Of a stretch of 64,000 nt of DNA, positions 1 through 10,624 are shown piece after piece. The translations under genes were made by a program, and so were the position numbers. Every line of letters starts with the position of its first letter. The first letter of the stretch is position 1. Under the pieces are notes generated by a model. The model did no database searches. It was not told the DNA's origin and worked only from the letters and a program-made list of their open reading frames with translations. The stretch is from Alectoria sarmentosa (lineage: Eukaryota; Ascomycota; Lecanoromycetes; Lecanorales; Parmeliaceae), in the NCBI GenBank assembly GCA_009733775.1, contig WOGZ01000088.1, positions 50,176-114,175 on the forward strand, written 5' to 3'.

Positions 1-375
1 TCTTTCCTTTTCTTCTCTCTTCTTCTCTTTTCTTTGCTTTTTTTTCTTTCCTTTTCTTTTCTTTCGTTTCCTTTCTTTTCCTTTCCTTTCCTTACCTCTC
101 CTTTTCTCTTCTTTTCAAATTTCTTCCATGACCTACTCATACTAATACCCCTACTCCTACTCCTATTCCTACTCCATACTCCTACCCATACTCCTACTCC
201 TACTCATACTCCTACTCCTACTCCCACTCCCACTCCTACTCCTACTCCTACTCCTACTCCTATTCCTACTCCTACTTCTACTCCTACTCCTACTCCTACT
301 CCTACTCCATACTCCTACTCATACCCATCCGCATCCGCATCCCCATTTCCCGCACCCAAATATCCAAAAAAAAAC
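1..375. repeat. Low-complexity tract: pyrimidine run then TCCTAC-type hexamer array
   Basis: Positions 1-117 are almost only T and C. From about 140 to 330 the sequence is a degenerate tandem array of TACTCC/CCTACT units. An open frame across it encodes a Pro-Thr repeat, which is a by-product of the array and not evidence of a gene. Confidence 0.9.
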
Positions 376-1740
376 CAATCCCAACCGTAACAATTCTCAC
401 TTACCCGCAAACCAACCATTATTATTCCCCCAAACCCCCGGCTTTCGTCGGAAGCAATCGCTGCGTTTCGCTTTGCTACGCATCGATCGACTCATCTTCT
501 TGAAAACCGTTTAAAAGACGAGAAGGGCTTTCTTTGCTACTGTAAATACAAACATTTAGGCTCGCTGCATGCTGGCAACAGTTTATTCAATACGCTTGCT
601 TGTACACTTGTGCTAAACTACGATGTAGATTAAAATTGTCTCGGTTTTTTAACGAATCGGTTGTTTCTCGCTCGAGGAGGAGCGGATATCTTAATCACCC
701 ACCCAAAAAACCCCCCCCCCACCCCACCCCAAAAAAAAAACATGGCCGGGGATCAATCAATAATACGCTTCGCAAGGAAGGAAGGATTGGACGTTGGTGC
801 GCGAACATCTCCACCCACATTTAATTCATTAAATACTTTATATTTTTCTGGCCGTGCGTGAGCGAGGGGGTTCTTTTCCCCCTACCTCCTATCTAAATAA
901 CAATTCAGGTTGATGCGACGACGACGACGACGACGACGATGACGATGATGATGAAAGGAATTAAAAAAGATGTTTATGGGCACGACTGCGAGCTCTGGGC
1001 GTTTGCTGCGGTTTGGATATCGTTTGAACACGGGATGGAGAATCTACTCAGATAAAGGAATAGAGGGGTAAGATCGTGGGAAAGTAATCTACTTAGATAA
1101 AGGAAAAAGGTTGATAAATCGTAGGAAAAAATTGTGAATATTTGTGAATTTGTGACCACATTCATAAGAGCTCTCAAAGACGTCCGAGCAACGGCCATCG
1201 ATCGATCGATCGAAACCCAGATGAACTAACTAACTAACTGGCTGTTTATCACATCACATCACACAGATGTATGTATGTTTCTTTCTTTCTGCACATCACA
1301 CAGATGTATGTTTCTTTCTTTCTGCACAATGATGGAGTAGTATAGTACAGTACGGGAGGGGGCATCGCGCATGGGTTTTTGGCACTTTTTTTTAGTATGT
1401 ATGCTGACGGACGGACGGACGGACGGGTTTATGAAATCTTGCAGTGCAACTAATGAGGCAGGCCGGAGTATGGGGATCGAGGTTTATTTTTCACATTTCT
1501 GATGAGATGGAGATGAGTAGGAAGGAAGGAGGATTCAGCGGAGGCGTTGGGTGTTTATCATCATTACGCTCGTTGTGGGGGGGGGGGGTGGGGGGTTTAA
1601 GTCTCGGGATGTTTGGGGCGATTCAGTCTGTCTGGTTTTGGGATAGTTGGTTCTATTTGGTTCGGTGACTAAGGTATCTATCTATCTATCTATCTATCTA
1701 AACGCTAGCCTCATCCATCACCTCACGCATTCTGTTCTTT
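376..1740. repeat. Gene-free stretch rich in microsatellites
   Basis: No supported gene. It holds GAC/GAT triplets (about 917-952), ATCG units (1195-1212), AACT units (1223-1240), a duplicated 35-nt block containing CACATCACACAGATGTATG and TTTCTTTCTTTCTG (1251-1327), GGAC units (about 1405-1427) and ATCT units (1674-1700). A long G run lies near 1578-1590. This may be the 3' flank of the leftward gene that ends at 1741. Confidence 0.8.
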
Positions 1741-3069
1741 TTATCCAAGTCGTTGTAGGTACCCCGGCAACTCGTCCCAATCATCCAAGTGCTGCGGATT
1801 CTGGAATTGACATCGAGCCGCGATCTTGGCGCCCGTCGCGCCGCTATCTTGCATGCCATCTTCGATAGTGATGCCTTCCGTGTCAGCGAACATCTCGTCG
1901 ATCGCTAAGCGCAGAGCTCGAGCTCCGAGTGGGCTGGCTGATCCGTCTATGATGATGTATTCGATGTTGCTGATTGTGTCTTTGAGGAGGCGCGATGGTG
2001 AGATGGCGGGGTTTGGGTTGGGGGATGGGATGGTGAGATGGATGAATGTTCGGAGAGAATCTTGGATGGGCTTTAGGTTCACACGAGGGTATTGGTAGGC
2101 GGGAGGTTCGGGGTAGATGTCGTTGGGAGAGGCGTTGTCGTTGGAAGGGTGGGTGCTGGTGTTGGGTTCGGGGGTTAGGACGTCGTTTGGAGGGACTCTT
2201 GTGAGAGCGTCGCCTTCGACCCTGGTGTTCTGAGGGGAGGTATCATGAGGCGGGTTGTCGTGGAGAGGGCTCTCGTTGAGGCGTTCGTCACTGACAGGTT
2301 CTTCGCTGGAAATGTCGTCTCCGGGGGACTCGTTCTCGAGAGTTTCGTCGTCAGAATCGACCGCGCTGCTCACGACGGCCGCTTTCATCATCACATCTTC
2401 TCCGAGATGAGGCAGCCAGACCTGTCCTTTCATCACACAGCCGGTCTCACACATTTGAACCAACATCAAATGGAGGTGTGACTTGTGGTAGTAGATCAAG
2501 ACTGTGAAATATTTGCCAGTTGTGTATCTCTGCATCGTATAGGCGGATTGTACCGCTCGCGGTAGCTTGAGAATCATGTGCGAGCCATCCAGTGGTTGGC
2601 CGGCGAGTCTGGCCGCCTTAGCGACGACGGTGCGAGCGGAGACATCCCAGTGGTCAGGCACGGTGATGGCCATCACTCTGAAATCGAGCCGTGGATTCTT
2701 GTCCAAAGCCCACACTCCCATCAACCTCGCGTCCTCGATATGACGTGCAAAGGCTCGCACAAGCTCCGTAGCTCGCTCCTCGGTGGCTACCAGAGGCGCA
2801 GCCGACGGGGAGAATTTCGTGGAATCGAGGTGGCTCTGCACCTTCTTGCTCAAAGCCTCCTGGTAGAAGCCGGTGTACACTTGGCCGCCAGGCACACCGG
2901 TGAAATACGATCCTGAAGACAAGTTGGCTCTATCGATGGAAAATTGGGTGGATATCCAGGTTGGGCCAAAGTCGAGGCCGACGGGAACCACGGTGGCATC
3001 CTTGTCAAGGTGCTTGGGGAAACGCCCGGAGAGTACACCATTGTAGGCTGCCATCATGTCGGCCGACAT
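1741..3069 (-). CDS. Hsp70-like (actin-fold ATPase) fungal protein
   Basis: About 442 aa, single exon. Near the N terminus VGLDFGPTWISTQFS resembles the Hsp70 phosphate-1 loop (GIDLGTT) without the usual Gly-Thr pair. RVMAITVPDHWDVSARTVV then matches the Hsp70 segment with the V-P-x-x-(F/W) pattern followed by a helix. In the C-terminal third YIIIDGSASPLGARALRLAI resembles the adenosine-binding GGSSRIP loop. Between them lies an acidic, Ser/Pro-rich insert of about 100 residues, likely disordered. There is no substrate-binding lid, so this is an isolated nucleotide-binding-domain homologue of the kind expanded in ascomycetes; its role is unknown. The frame stays open upstream to 3159, but only through a TTG; 3069 is the first ATG. 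An unseen upstream exon is possible. Confidence 0.72.
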   Translation of the reverse strand: MSADMMAAYNGVLSGRFPKHLDKDATVVPVGLDFGPTWISTQFSIDRANLSSGSYFTGVPGGQVYTGFYQEALSKKVQSHLDSTKFSPSAAPLVATEERATELVRAFARHIEDARLMGVWALDKNPRLDFRVMAITVPDHWDVSARTVVAKAARLAGQPLDGSHMILKLPRAVQSAYTMQRYTTGKYFTVLIYYHKSHLHLMLVQMCETGCVMKGQVWLPHLGEDVMMKAAVVSSAVDSDDETLENESPGDDISSEEPVSDERLNESPLHDNPPHDTSPQNTRVEGDALTRVPPNDVLTPEPNTSTHPSNDNASPNDIYPEPPAYQYPRVNLKPIQDSLRTFIHLTIPSPNPNPAISPSRLLKDTISNIEYIIIDGSASPLGARALRLAIDEMFADTEGITIEDGMQDSGATGAKIAARCQFQNPQHLDDWDELPGYLQRLG

Positions 3070-5046
3070 TGTGGGGGGTAGATGGAAGGGCGGTTGAGAG
3101 GCCGTAGGTAGGACTGTGGAAGGCTTAGGGTTTGGTAATTGGTCTTGTGAGATGCTCAAACGCGGTGCAAGCTTGTAGATCCCAGGAGAGATAGTTAGAG
3201 AAGATGGATTGACAGAAGGATGAATGTTGATTTAGAAGCGGGAATTGTAGGTTCAAGGATGGAGAGAAGACTATCAGGAGTAACACTCTCGGAGAAGCTG
3301 ACTGCCTGGAGAGAGGGGCAGCAAGGCGACTCCAGTGGGTCAAAAGGCGAACTCTTGGCAACCCTGCATGCTTGGTCCGGAGATGAATCACGGCTTCAAT
3401 CCCCAATTCCAATTGATTCGATAGGTGCGTAAATAGGATATTAGGCAGCGCCAGCGGACGTCACATTCTGCCCTTTGATCCTTTGAGCCGTGACAGGAAT
3501 TTTGAAGGGGAGGAGTGCGATTGGATATGGGCTCAGGATTCCCACTCATCAGGCTTCGACAAAGATACGGACCGGATTGAAATCCTTAACACAATGATGA
3601 CACACCAATAGAAGAGCGCCGTTGGATCCTTAACACAACGTAAGTCCTTAACACAACAGTAAATACGCTACCAAAAATTTAAACTTCTCACTTTCAACGC
3701 GTATATATGGCCCCTTTCAATCCTTTGAAGCCGACTGCCCCCCCACCACTCTCAGAAGAAATTTCCTTCTTGCCCATCCATCCGCGTTCTAAAGTACTCT
3801 ACATCCGAAAGACGTTTTCCCCGTCAGGATTGCTCGATACGTGGCAGGCACATTGCAAACCCCAAAAAACTACCAAACGATCACCCCGCCTAGCAATCAA
3901 ACGGCAGGCAAACATGGGAAGAAGAAAGTAAGCCCCGGAAACACGCGCATCTCATGCACGTAATTTCCCCGAGCCTCGCTGCCGATCTGGCTGCAGCTAA
4001 GTAAGCAGCCACTCGGGTACTGGGCTGCCGATCATGCATGTCATATGTAGTCCGGGCTCCGCCGGGGAAATGGAAAGACGGCGAGAGATTTGGGGACGGG
4101 CGGGATAGGGGGGTGAGCGAATTTTGGGATTATAAGGGCTTCATGTCGGGCATACAGACTGTAGTCGCAGTTTTGAAAAGCGTTGAATCCTAAGTTGGTG
4201 ATCGATTCGCTTCGATCAGATACCAATGAACGGAGGCTGGGCTTTGCCATCGGGCTTGTTTTGCAATCAGGTTTTGGTCCGTTACGGCTTGAGGGGCAGG
4301 ATTTCTAGAGGAGAAAATGTCAAGGCGAGATGACGCCGGCTTGGAAATCGCTGGCGTCTTTTACTAAGCGTTTTGTTGTGAGATGTTAGACTGAGTCTCA
4401 TTCGGATTGGCTTATGCATTTTGAGATCATTGAACGCCATGAGAGAATATGGTGCAGGCGGGCATCCTCCTGGTCATATGCACGAGTGCTCGGAAATCAG
4501 CCCCTTTCACTGACCCGATCCCAATTGTCAACGCGTACGAATCCGCTGGGTCCACCAGTGTGATTTCTACAACGAAGAGGTACTCTGCATTTTTTAATGT
4601 TTTTTAATATGTTCGTGATACCATCTCAAGTCATCAATCGTAACCGGAGCCTCAATGTATGCCCTTGCGTCATTCCGCCTCTGTCTACAATATCCTGCGC
4701 ATCTACTGAAAAAGCATTCACTTCATCACGATGGAAAAAGCGCAAAGCTCCTCCTACCCGAAGCACAGTCTCAAAGTAGTAGGACGCATGCGGATGCAAG
4801 ACAAAGGACTCATGGCGGGCATTCCTCGAAGTTTGCATTGCTGCAAACGGCTCCGCTCAACAAAGAAACGCTGAGTCGCACGGCGGTTCTTTGTCTGAAA
4901 AGCGCACTGAAAGTCCCGTTTCCCCCAATTCTCGAATGAAATCAGAGTTCTACTTCCTTCCTGACACACTCACAGAAGCCCAAACCCAAGCTTCCCACCC
5001 TCGACGAGAAATCTCATCAGATACATACAACCCTCCGTCTTGAATC
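3070..5046. other. Intergenic region, no supported gene
   Basis: Only short overlapping frames without recognisable domains. The motif CCTTAACACAA occurs three times within about 80 nt (around 3580-3660). It contains the upstream regions of the leftward gene ending at 1741 and of the rightward gene at 5047. Confidence 0.6.
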
Positions 5047-5442
5047 ATGGTCGAAACACGTCATCGCAACTACGACGCCAATCCGGTCTCCAGCTCGAGA
5101 TCCCGCGAAAACAAGACCACCACGCCGCCCCAAAAGCCCATCAAAAAACGCACCAAAGCACCCCCCGCCGTCAAGAAACCCCCCCGCGGCAAAACCCCCA
5201 AAGCAAAACCCCCTACCCGCTGGCCCAAAGACCACGAAGCCGCCGCCGAATGCGTCGACTGGGCCCTCTGGGACGCCCAAGGCCTGACCATAACCTGGCA
5301 AGACGGCCGAGGGATCCACCCTTTGACGGGCGCCGTGCTGTTCCCCGTCCCCGACGACCCGGCCGCCCTGCACGAGATCGAAACGGTGGCGAAGGCGAAG
5401 AGGACGGCGGGGAGGAAGAAGCGCGCGGGGACGAGGGCGTAG
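5047..5442 (+). CDS. Small basic protein with GRGIHP motif, unknown function
   Basis: 131 aa. The first 55 residues are very Lys/Pro/Thr-rich and probably disordered. A compact segment follows (about residues 60-105) with WALWDAQGLTITWQDGRGIH, then P-x-TG-x-V-x-F, and a Lys/Arg-rich tail. No family recognised. The frame ends at a TAG (5440-5442), but the same frame stays open beyond it to 5580 and encodes a second copy of the core motif (next entry). The DNA is GC-rich and open on several frames of both strands, so frame choice rests on the ATG, the motif repetition and coherent composition. A basic, possibly nucleic-acid-associated protein is a guess from charge only. Confidence 0.5.
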   Translation: MVETRHRNYDANPVSSSRSRENKTTTPPQKPIKKRTKAPPAVKKPPRGKTPKAKPPTRWPKDHEAAAECVDWALWDAQGLTITWQDGRGIHPLTGAVLFPVPDDPAALHEIETVAKAKRTAGRKKRAGTRA

Positions 5443-5580
5443 GACTGCGCGGCGGCACGCGCGGATGATATACTCATGGAGCGAGAGTGGGTGCATTTGG
5501 TTTGGGAGGGGGGGAGGGGGATCCATCCGCGGACGGGGGAGGTGAGGTTTGATTTCGACAAGGGGATTTTGGGGCGGTAG
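5443..5580 (+). pseudogene. In-frame second copy of the GRGIHP motif after an amber stop
   Basis: Directly downstream of the TAG and in the same frame, the DNA reads through an ATG at 5476 into EWVHLVWEGGRGIHPRTGEV, then RFDFDKG and a TAG ending at 5580. This matches the upstream motif at W-x3-(L/T)-x2-W-x2-GRGIHP-x-TG-x-V-x-F. Either the ancestral protein carried two motif copies and a point change (CAG or TGG to TAG) cut it, or the stop is read through, or a short 35-aa protein starts at 5476. No credible intron removes the stop: the only GT-AG pair of suitable length has a poor donor and no pyrimidine tract. Confidence 0.45.
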
Positions 5581-6317
5581 AGAGGCTGCGTTGTGGAGGG
5601 AGACTGAGTGCTGTGTGATTGGCTAGGGGTGGAGTTGCAGGATGGAGGGACCTTGATTGGTTGGAGAGTGGGCGGTTGGACTTTTGTTCTGTCCAGCGAG
5701 ATTGGTTCAATAGTCCCCTGAATTCACGGAATTCCAAGACTCGGATCGTGTCAAGTAATCCAGGGCGGGTTCCATTCCAGAGACTACAAGCACAATGTCC
5801 ATCAGATGTATTTTGAAATCCTGTTCGATTGCTCTGGCTATTGTGGTATAAGCAGAGAACATGCAATAAGATGGCGTCTTTCGAGCGTATGGAAAATCAG
5901 CTACCAGAGACTGTGATGCATTGACGAACAACGCCCAAATGGTATACCTAAGTCTTAGTAAGACCCATTTGAGCCCCACAGTGCCCAATATTCCTCCATT
6001 TCTGAGTCGCAGATAATCTCAACTGTCTCGTCCGGAGATTTGTCCTTGATTTGCTAGCCACCTTTGGCCAGCGGGAGACTGCAAGAAGAGTCGTGGACTT
6101 TCGAATGCGTAGCGAAGTGAAAAGGCTGTCTCTGTGTCTGGCGCAACGGAATTTGAGATCTGATTGGAACTGATAGAAGAGCTGTTACAACAGAAGCCTC
6201 CTGCAAAGGTCCTCGTCGACGGTTAGCTGTTAACTTATGGCAATGGAGCGTGTCACCGTCCGCAGGACTCAAGTGCTTGCCCTTGTTCTGTAGAGCCAAC
6301 TTTGCAGACAGAAGCAA
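5581..6317. other. Intergenic, no supported gene
   Basis: Several short frames on both strands but no start, domain or splice pattern that I can support. It is the 3' side of the leftward F-box gene and of the rightward small gene. Confidence 0.6.
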
Positions 6318-7658
6318 TCAAGATGGACGCAAGGGACTGGTAAGAGTAAGGATAAGTCCTCTCCCGCGGCACCATCGCTGGAAGTCATGACAAGTTTCCT
6401 CAAGTTTGCTCACATATTCAGCGGTTAGAGTGACGTGTTCCAGCTGCAGGTCCCCTGAGAGATTACCGGACACAGCATTTTCCATGAGCCGGCTGTAGAT
6501 CTTTTTACAACGAATTATCTTGTCGTCCAACTGGAGGACGTGGAGCGACACAGGCAATACAGCTTGCAGATTGCAGTCATTCTTGACCAATAGAGACCAC
6601 TGGGTGCGGAGCACCGTAAGTACCTCGAACTCGCGAAGTGAGCCCATGAATCCTGAATAGTCTATAGGACCAAGAATTATCAAGGCTCGCAGACTCGACT
6701 TGACATTAGTTATCAAGGCATGCCTGATCAATGAAGCATTAAACTCCGAAAATATCGTCGGTGTTTTGGTTGCATAATTGAAGACCTCGAGTGTAGGTAA
6801 GTGTTCCAGGAAGCCGTACAGATTATCGGGATTAATCCAGTCAAGCCCGATTATTGCTAGTTCCTCACCCAAGCGGCACGGGATTGCACTATCCACGAGC
6901 TCAAGCTTCGTGATTTCAGAAACCAGGGGAGTAGCATCTTCCTCCTCGCAGCTTAATTCAAGAGTGAGAGGGGGCGCTGACATTTCCTTGATGGACGGTA
7001 ATGCAGCGTAATATCTAAACCGTTCATAATCGACAGAACATCCGTACCCAATCGTGGATCTGAAACCACCGAAAGCAAGGTGGACGCGTGCGAGCTTTGT
7101 AAAGAATGGCCTCTTCGCCTTGGGAGCATTGCCAATAACGTACTCGATCCAATACCGCGAGCGTATATCGCCTGCGTCTATCCAGAATGTCTCCAAGTTT
7201 GGGAGAAGTGGTAGAAGAAGAGCGAGAGCAGTGTCTTGACAGTGATTTTCTATCTGATATTTCATCTCGCTCTGCAAGGAACGGATATCCGTGGCGTCCA
7301 CACCTGACAGCAGCCACTCGCTCTCCGCAACCAAGTTACAGAGCCATTCAATCTCTTGCCGGGTGAACTCTTCACGGCGGTAGCGACCACTCAAATCCAC
7401 CTTCGCTTCTCTGACGTAATGGGCGATGTGGGGAGTGGTGAGAATGTCTAGTAGGAGTGAGGCGACCGCTGCTCTACCGTACAATCTGTTGTCAAAGCAG
7501 CGGTACTTCCGAATCAGCGCTCTGTGAGTCCGAAGAAGCGGCTTTGCTACTGCTTGAACCCGACTTGATATCTGAGCAAAGTTCTCCAAGTCTTCTGGCA
7601 TACAATGCTGTAGGACATCATAAAGGAGCTCATGTGGTAGGTTGGAGAAGGCTGGCAT
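6318..7658 (-). CDS. F-box domain protein (paralogue 1)
   Basis: 446 aa, single exon, ATG at 7658. The N terminus FSNLPHELLYDVLQHCMPED followed by LENFAQ is a fungal F-box (LP-x-E-(I/L)-x6-L pattern) that would bind Skp1 in an SCF ubiquitin ligase. The remainder (about 400 aa) is alpha-helical with spaced leucines and no named repeat; it presumably recognises the substrate. The neighbour at 8261-9583 is a clear paralogue in the same orientation: both share PEDLENFAQ near the N terminus, PLLPNLE mid-protein and GSLREFEVL followed by AVLP-x-SL near the C terminus. The pair therefore arose by tandem duplication and has diverged considerably. Substrate unknown. Confidence 0.85.
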   Translation of the reverse strand: MPAFSNLPHELLYDVLQHCMPEDLENFAQISSRVQAVAKPLLRTHRALIRKYRCFDNRLYGRAAVASLLLDILTTPHIAHYVREAKVDLSGRYRREEFTRQEIEWLCNLVAESEWLLSGVDATDIRSLQSEMKYQIENHCQDTALALLLPLLPNLETFWIDAGDIRSRYWIEYVIGNAPKAKRPFFTKLARVHLAFGGFRSTIGYGCSVDYERFRYYAALPSIKEMSAPPLTLELSCEEEDATPLVSEITKLELVDSAIPCRLGEELAIIGLDWINPDNLYGFLEHLPTLEVFNYATKTPTIFSEFNASLIRHALITNVKSSLRALIILGPIDYSGFMGSLREFEVLTVLRTQWSLLVKNDCNLQAVLPVSLHVLQLDDKIIRCKKIYSRLMENAVSGNLSGDLQLEHVTLTAEYVSKLEETCHDFQRWCRGRGLILTLTSPLRPS

Positions 7659-8260
7659 GGCTTTTTAAGGCGATGATGGTCCCTGAAGAGCTATTGGGGA
7701 GGGTGCTGTTGATGGCCAACAAGGCTAATGATGAAGCAGGAAGGATGATGGGCGAGAAGTGGGATGATGAGAAAGCAGGCCGGGTGAGTCGAGGGTGAAG
7801 GTGAAGAAATTCAAGAGAGCTTGTTCATGAAGGACGCAGGCCGCAGGGTTACTAAGTCGCGCGGTACAGGCATTTACAAAACATTGACGTCACTAAACAT
7901 TGTTTTGGCGTGCCCCCTTGATTGTCTTAACTTTTGATCAGTGACGCAGTATGATCCTAATACTGGTGATAATGGGAGAGTCTATTAACCTGAAGGGTGA
8001 TACGGCAATAGGCGTAGGTGTATCGTTCATGGATAATCACTTTACTCATAGGTGATAAGTATTGACCATGAATGAAATGTCTATCCATGGACAAAGCTAT
8101 CCACCAGTAATTCAATTCGCCACATTGACAGTCTGCAATATCCACCCTGTGAAAATAGGGAACCACTTCACGCACACCTTCCTGTCCTTCCACCTGCAAA
8201 GTGCCGTACTGATTGGATGAGACTCCCTGAATGATTGAATCCGACAACCTTGATCATGAG
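7659..8260. other. Intergenic spacer between F-box paralogues
   Basis: About 600 nt with no supported gene. It contains the promoter of the downstream (leftward) paralogue and the 3' end of the upstream one. Confidence 0.6.
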
Positions 8261-9583
8261 CTACATGGGGTTGAACATGCCGCGCAAAAGACCCTTGGGT
8301 TCCCCCTCGGTATTGACATCATTCCATCTGGAGAACGTAAGACTCAGTCCTTTCTCGTTGCAGTCTCGTTGGAGTATGAAGTGGTCATCCGAAAGCCCGT
8401 CAAAATCTGGTGTCTCAAAGCTCACGTGTTGCAGGAGGAGAGATCCAGCAAGCTTGCTAGACAAGGTATCTTGCAAAGTTGTCTGGTATGTGACTGCATC
8501 ACGGACTTTTTCGTCAATTAATGAGAGACGGCGAAGAGATTTTGGCAGAACCGCAGAGAGCTGGGCTTGCGTAGTCGGAAGCAACAGAGCCCAGTGAGTG
8601 TGAAGCTCTGCGAGTACCTCGAATTCACGAAGTGAACCCATGAAGGAGAGTTTCTTTGGATGGCCGAGGATGGTCAACGTTTGCAGCGTTGTTTTTGCAA
8701 GGGACAATAATGCGTCTCTGATCAACGATGGATTGAGGATCAAATAAATCACTCCATTGTAGGTCGAGAATGTGAATGTTTGTAACTTCCCAAAGTTTTG
8801 TAAGAAACTGCATAGCGTCTCGGAGTCGACTGTGCTATCGCAAAGCTCAAGTTTGGTGACTTCTGAGGCCGGAACAAAAGTGTATTGGCACTTGCAGGGA
8901 GTTCTTTGGGGGCCATAGGTGTCAAAAGCTGATAGCTCTCTGAGGGACGGTAGAGCAGCAAAACGCAAGAGGTGTCGGAGATTAGGTCCGGCTCCATGAT
9001 GAGACCGCAGTTGAACCTTTCTGAGCTTCGTGAGAACTGGTTTCGCGGCTATAGACGCATTCATGATGACTGTTTCGGGCCAAGAGGGAGTGGGTTTCCC
9101 AATTAGATCTTCAATCATTAGAGCCTCCAAGTTCGGAAGAAGCGGCAGAAGAAGCGCAAGAGGAATTCCACCGCGACGATGGGTTATGTCAAGGCTCAAA
9201 CGACACAGATCTTCGATATTTCCATCTGGCACAAGGTATTTGCTCTCCGCAGCTACCACTTGAACGGAAGCGATATCGTCTTCGGTGTACCAGTCCGAGC
9301 GGGAGTACCTGCAGTCTATACAGCAGATCTTTATCTCTTTAACGTAACGGCCGAGATGGGAGTTTGTCAATGCGACTTTGAGTAGCGGACTGATTTCTCC
9401 CTTGGCCACTCCCTCGGTCAGTATGCAATATTTCCGAATCATCTTCCTGTGAACCTGCAGCAGCGGACGTGCCAGTTCCTGGATTCTTCTTGCCGCTTGA
9501 GCGAAGTTTTCCAAGTCTTCCGGCTCGACCAACGGCAGTATGACACAGATAATCTCATTTGGGAGCTCCGAGAAGACTGCCAT
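8261..9583 (-). CDS. F-box domain protein (paralogue 2)
   Basis: 440 aa. The reading frame is open to an earlier ATG at 9634, but 9583 is preferred because FSELPNEIICVILPLVEPED then aligns residue for residue with the start of the adjacent paralogue. F-box at about residues 3-45, then a leucine-rich helical region with PLLPNLEALMIEDL, CSFLQNFGKLQTFTF and GSLREFEVLAELHTHWALLL, each having a counterpart in the gene at 6318-7658. The last 25 residues (GEPKGLLRGMFNPM) are absent from the paralogue. Predicted substrate adaptor of an SCF E3 ligase; target unknown. Confidence 0.85.
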   Translation of the reverse strand: MAVFSELPNEIICVILPLVEPEDLENFAQAARRIQELARPLLQVHRKMIRKYCILTEGVAKGEISPLLKVALTNSHLGRYVKEIKICCIDCRYSRSDWYTEDDIASVQVVAAESKYLVPDGNIEDLCRLSLDITHRRGGIPLALLLPLLPNLEALMIEDLIGKPTPSWPETVIMNASIAAKPVLTKLRKVQLRSHHGAGPNLRHLLRFAALPSLRELSAFDTYGPQRTPCKCQYTFVPASEVTKLELCDSTVDSETLCSFLQNFGKLQTFTFSTYNGVIYLILNPSLIRDALLSLAKTTLQTLTILGHPKKLSFMGSLREFEVLAELHTHWALLLPTTQAQLSAVLPKSLRRLSLIDEKVRDAVTYQTTLQDTLSSKLAGSLLLQHVSFETPDFDGLSDDHFILQRDCNEKGLSLTFSRWNDVNTEGEPKGLLRGMFNPM

Positions 9584-10351
9584 GGCTGATGTTGGTGAGG
9601 CAGGGTAGTTGATAGTGGAACAGTGATGCCGCAAGGGATGGAGATTGAATGAAAGCTATACAAAGTGAGAGCTGTGAAGAAAGTTGAGTGTGTGTGGCTT
9701 GTGTTATGTGATGCTTACCTAGTTATCCTGAATTGCAAGCGCCGTATCCGAATTACCATACGATTAGCGTAAAACGTCGAGACACCGCTCAATCAAGAAT
9801 AGTGCTAAAATTACATTAGCTGCCGAGACCATCAATATCTCCTACGTTTGCTAGCCCTATGCAGCACCCATTCTAGCAAGAGTACACGAAAGTCCTCAAA
9901 TCTAAGCTTCACTCGAGAGTGTGAGATTTCACAAAGAAAGAAGAACTATTGCTTGACTCGACCGTATCTTGTTAGCCGCCTGTTGGTGACAAGGGTTATA
10001 CGGCTCGAGCAATCGTGACTAGACTGCATGTCGAACATAGAGAGAATCACATGCAGGCGGATATGTACCAGAATACATACGCCCACTCTACACAAATTTT
10101 CCTCGAGGCCCAGGATAGATCACAGGGTCCTCAATGGAAACCCTCACTTTTCGAATACACAAATCGCAGACTCAGCGCAAGTTGCCTGATTACTCCATAC
10201 CAAGACCAAAAGCCACAATACCCGCGAGTAGCTGCTTTGCGGAAGCTCTGTTCCAAGAGAGAGTCAGAGGTACCTATTCTGCCAAAAGCGAATTGTATTT
10301 TGAAAATACTTTCTGAAAAGTTTGCTAAAACGTCCCTCATACCCATAGCCT
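9584..10351. other. Intergenic, no supported gene
   Basis: Upstream region of the leftward F-box gene. Short frames only, no domain seen. Confidence 0.6.
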
Positions 10352-10624
10352 CACGGGGGTGTCAAAAGTCACCGTTTTTCGAGGTTTAAAGTGGGATAAT
10401 TGTTGAATCGTCCAACGTACGCTTATACTTTTGGTTTAAAATCTATAAGTAATCGAGCAGAGTAACTTATTAATTAAAAATTTCATGATAAAGGCTTTCG
10501 TTGTCAAGTTATAAAAGTTAATACACAATATATTTTGCGATTTTCGCGGGTCCTTGGTGCTGTTTAATTTGCGACCCCGAGGCTGGGTCAAGCTCGGAAA
10601 ACGGTGACTTTTGACACCCCCGTG
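10352..10624. mobile_element. MITE-like element with 32-bp terminal inverted repeats
   Basis: The left end (10352-10383) begins CACGGGGGTGTCAAAAGTCA. The right end, read on the other strand from 10624, is the same over 32 positions with one mismatch. The element is 273 bp, its interior is AT-rich and non-coding, and CCT lies directly outside both termini, consistent with a 3-bp target-site duplication. The lack of an open frame makes it non-autonomous; a transposase elsewhere in the genome would have to move it. A 3-bp duplication would fit PIF/Harbinger- or CACTA-type elements, but the superfamily is not established from this sequence. Confidence 0.8.

Noticed and set aside
34..390. 118-codon Pro/Thr-rich frame
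   Set aside because: It is only the translation of the hexamer array, with no domain or coding context.
5386..5442. Intron removing the amber codon in the GRGIHP gene
   Set aside because: The donor GTGGCG is poor, the segment is purine-rich and no branch site is visible.
5017..5561. Long minus-strand frames opposite the GRGIHP gene
   Set aside because: GC-rich DNA keeps several frames open. The plus frame has an ATG and a repeated motif; the minus ones have low-complexity Arg/Pro/Gly only.
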